A DNA stretch of 23,284 bases. Source: an uncultured Lachnospiraceae bacterium. GTDB lineage: Bacteria > Bacillota > Clostridia > Lachnospirales > Lachnospiraceae. Each line of letters opens with the position of its first letter. Within the stretch, counting starts at the first letter, position 1. Both the position numbers and the translations under genes were made by a program. The stretch covers positions 1 through 23,284 of the forward strand of contig CAJUHG010000048.1 of the NCBI GenBank assembly GCA_910586005.1. The letters run 5' to 3'. The notes below the pieces were generated by a model. It was not told where the DNA came from and did not search any database. It saw nothing but the letters and a program-made list of their open reading frames with translations. Shown here in pieces: positions 23,062-23,284 of this stretch.

Positions 23062-23284
23062 ATGTTAAGACAGTCTGACAAAATAACCGCCCTCTATTGC
23101 CGCTTATCGCGCGACGACGAATTACAGGGCAACAGCATTGTTAATCAAAAGGCGATTTTAAGTAAATACGCAAAAGAAAATCATTTCTCAAATACCACGT
23201 TTTTCGTGGACGACGGGTATTCTGGTACAAACTTCAACCGTCCGAGTTGGAGCGAACTTCTGGAACGGATTGAAAACGGAGAAG
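23062..23284 (+). CDS. Large serine recombinase, N-terminal part (runs off the window)
   Basis: The first 74 residues of a site-specific recombinase of the TnpX/TndX type, normally over 500 aa. The resolvase-type catalytic domain begins with ITALYCRLSRDDE at 8-20, with the nucleophile S16 and neighbouring R14. It continues with SIVNQKAIL (25-33) and the VDDGYSGTNFNRPSW block (49-63), typical of transposon recombinases in Clostridia. These enzymes cut out and integrate elements as circles, without host cofactors in many cases. AAAGGAG lies 8 nt upstream. Codon use (many CGC, GAC and ACC codons) differs from the AT-rich polysaccharide genes, as expected for a mobile element. The zinc-ribbon and DNA-binding parts lie outside the window, so completeness cannot be judged. 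Confidence 0.93.
   Translation, partial: MLRQSDKITALYCRLSRDDELQGNSIVNQKAILSKYAKENHFSNTTFFVDDGYSGTNFNRPSWSELLERIENGE

Overview
The window comes from a low-GC Gram-positive anaerobe, most likely a gut Clostridia of the Lachnospiraceae type. The reasons are AT-rich coding sequence, strong AGGAGG ribosome binding sites, Listeria-Bacteroides (Flg_new) repeat secreted proteins, and a TnpX/TndX-type large serine recombinase next to an accessory cassette. The species cannot be fixed from the sequence alone.

Region 1 (1-19.3 kb) is a surface polysaccharide locus. It opens with the 3' end of the dTDP-glucose 4,6-dehydratase gene (rfbB/rmlB). Next come a small GT2 glycosyltransferase, a polyprenyl-phosphate-type GT2 with a membrane tail directly followed by a large GT-C-like membrane protein, and a two-module GT2 whose second module looks dead. 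One GT2 gene lies on the opposite strand (6444-7376). Its divergent intergenic region starts a second + strand run: a DUF4422 protein, an 820-aa tandem GT2, a Wzx-type flippase, a secreted DUF5722 (TIM-barrel hydrolase-like) protein with five Flg_new repeats, rfbA (rmlA), rfbC (rmlC) and a secreted transglutaminase-like protein. RmlA, RmlB and RmlC point to dTDP-L-rhamnose as a building block; rmlD, an initiating sugar-phosphate transferase and a clear Wzy polymerase are not visible. In the likely scheme, cytoplasmic GT2 enzymes build a rhamnose-containing chain on a lipid carrier, the flippase exports it, the polyprenyl-P GT2 plus GT-C pair decorates it outside, and the two secreted proteins act on or within the resulting wall layer.

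Region 2 (19.3-20.4 kb) carries no convincing gene. It holds degenerate 46-bp palindromic repeats, a series of hairpin terminators with no gene to serve, and a 15-bp motif present as an inverted pair plus a diverged copy. It reads as the boundary zone or remnant of a mobile element.

Region 3 (20.4-23.3 kb) is mobile-element DNA. On the minus strand is a compact operon: an XRE-type regulator, a beta-class DPPY adenine methyltransferase of the M.RsrI type, and a restriction endonuclease that matches EcoRI/RsrI residue for residue at the catalytic and recognition positions. This predicts a GAATTC-specific type II system. On the + strand a small TnpW-like ORF precedes the N-terminus of a large serine recombinase that runs off the window. 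The restriction-modification operon is therefore probable cargo of an integrative element inserted at the end of the polysaccharide locus.
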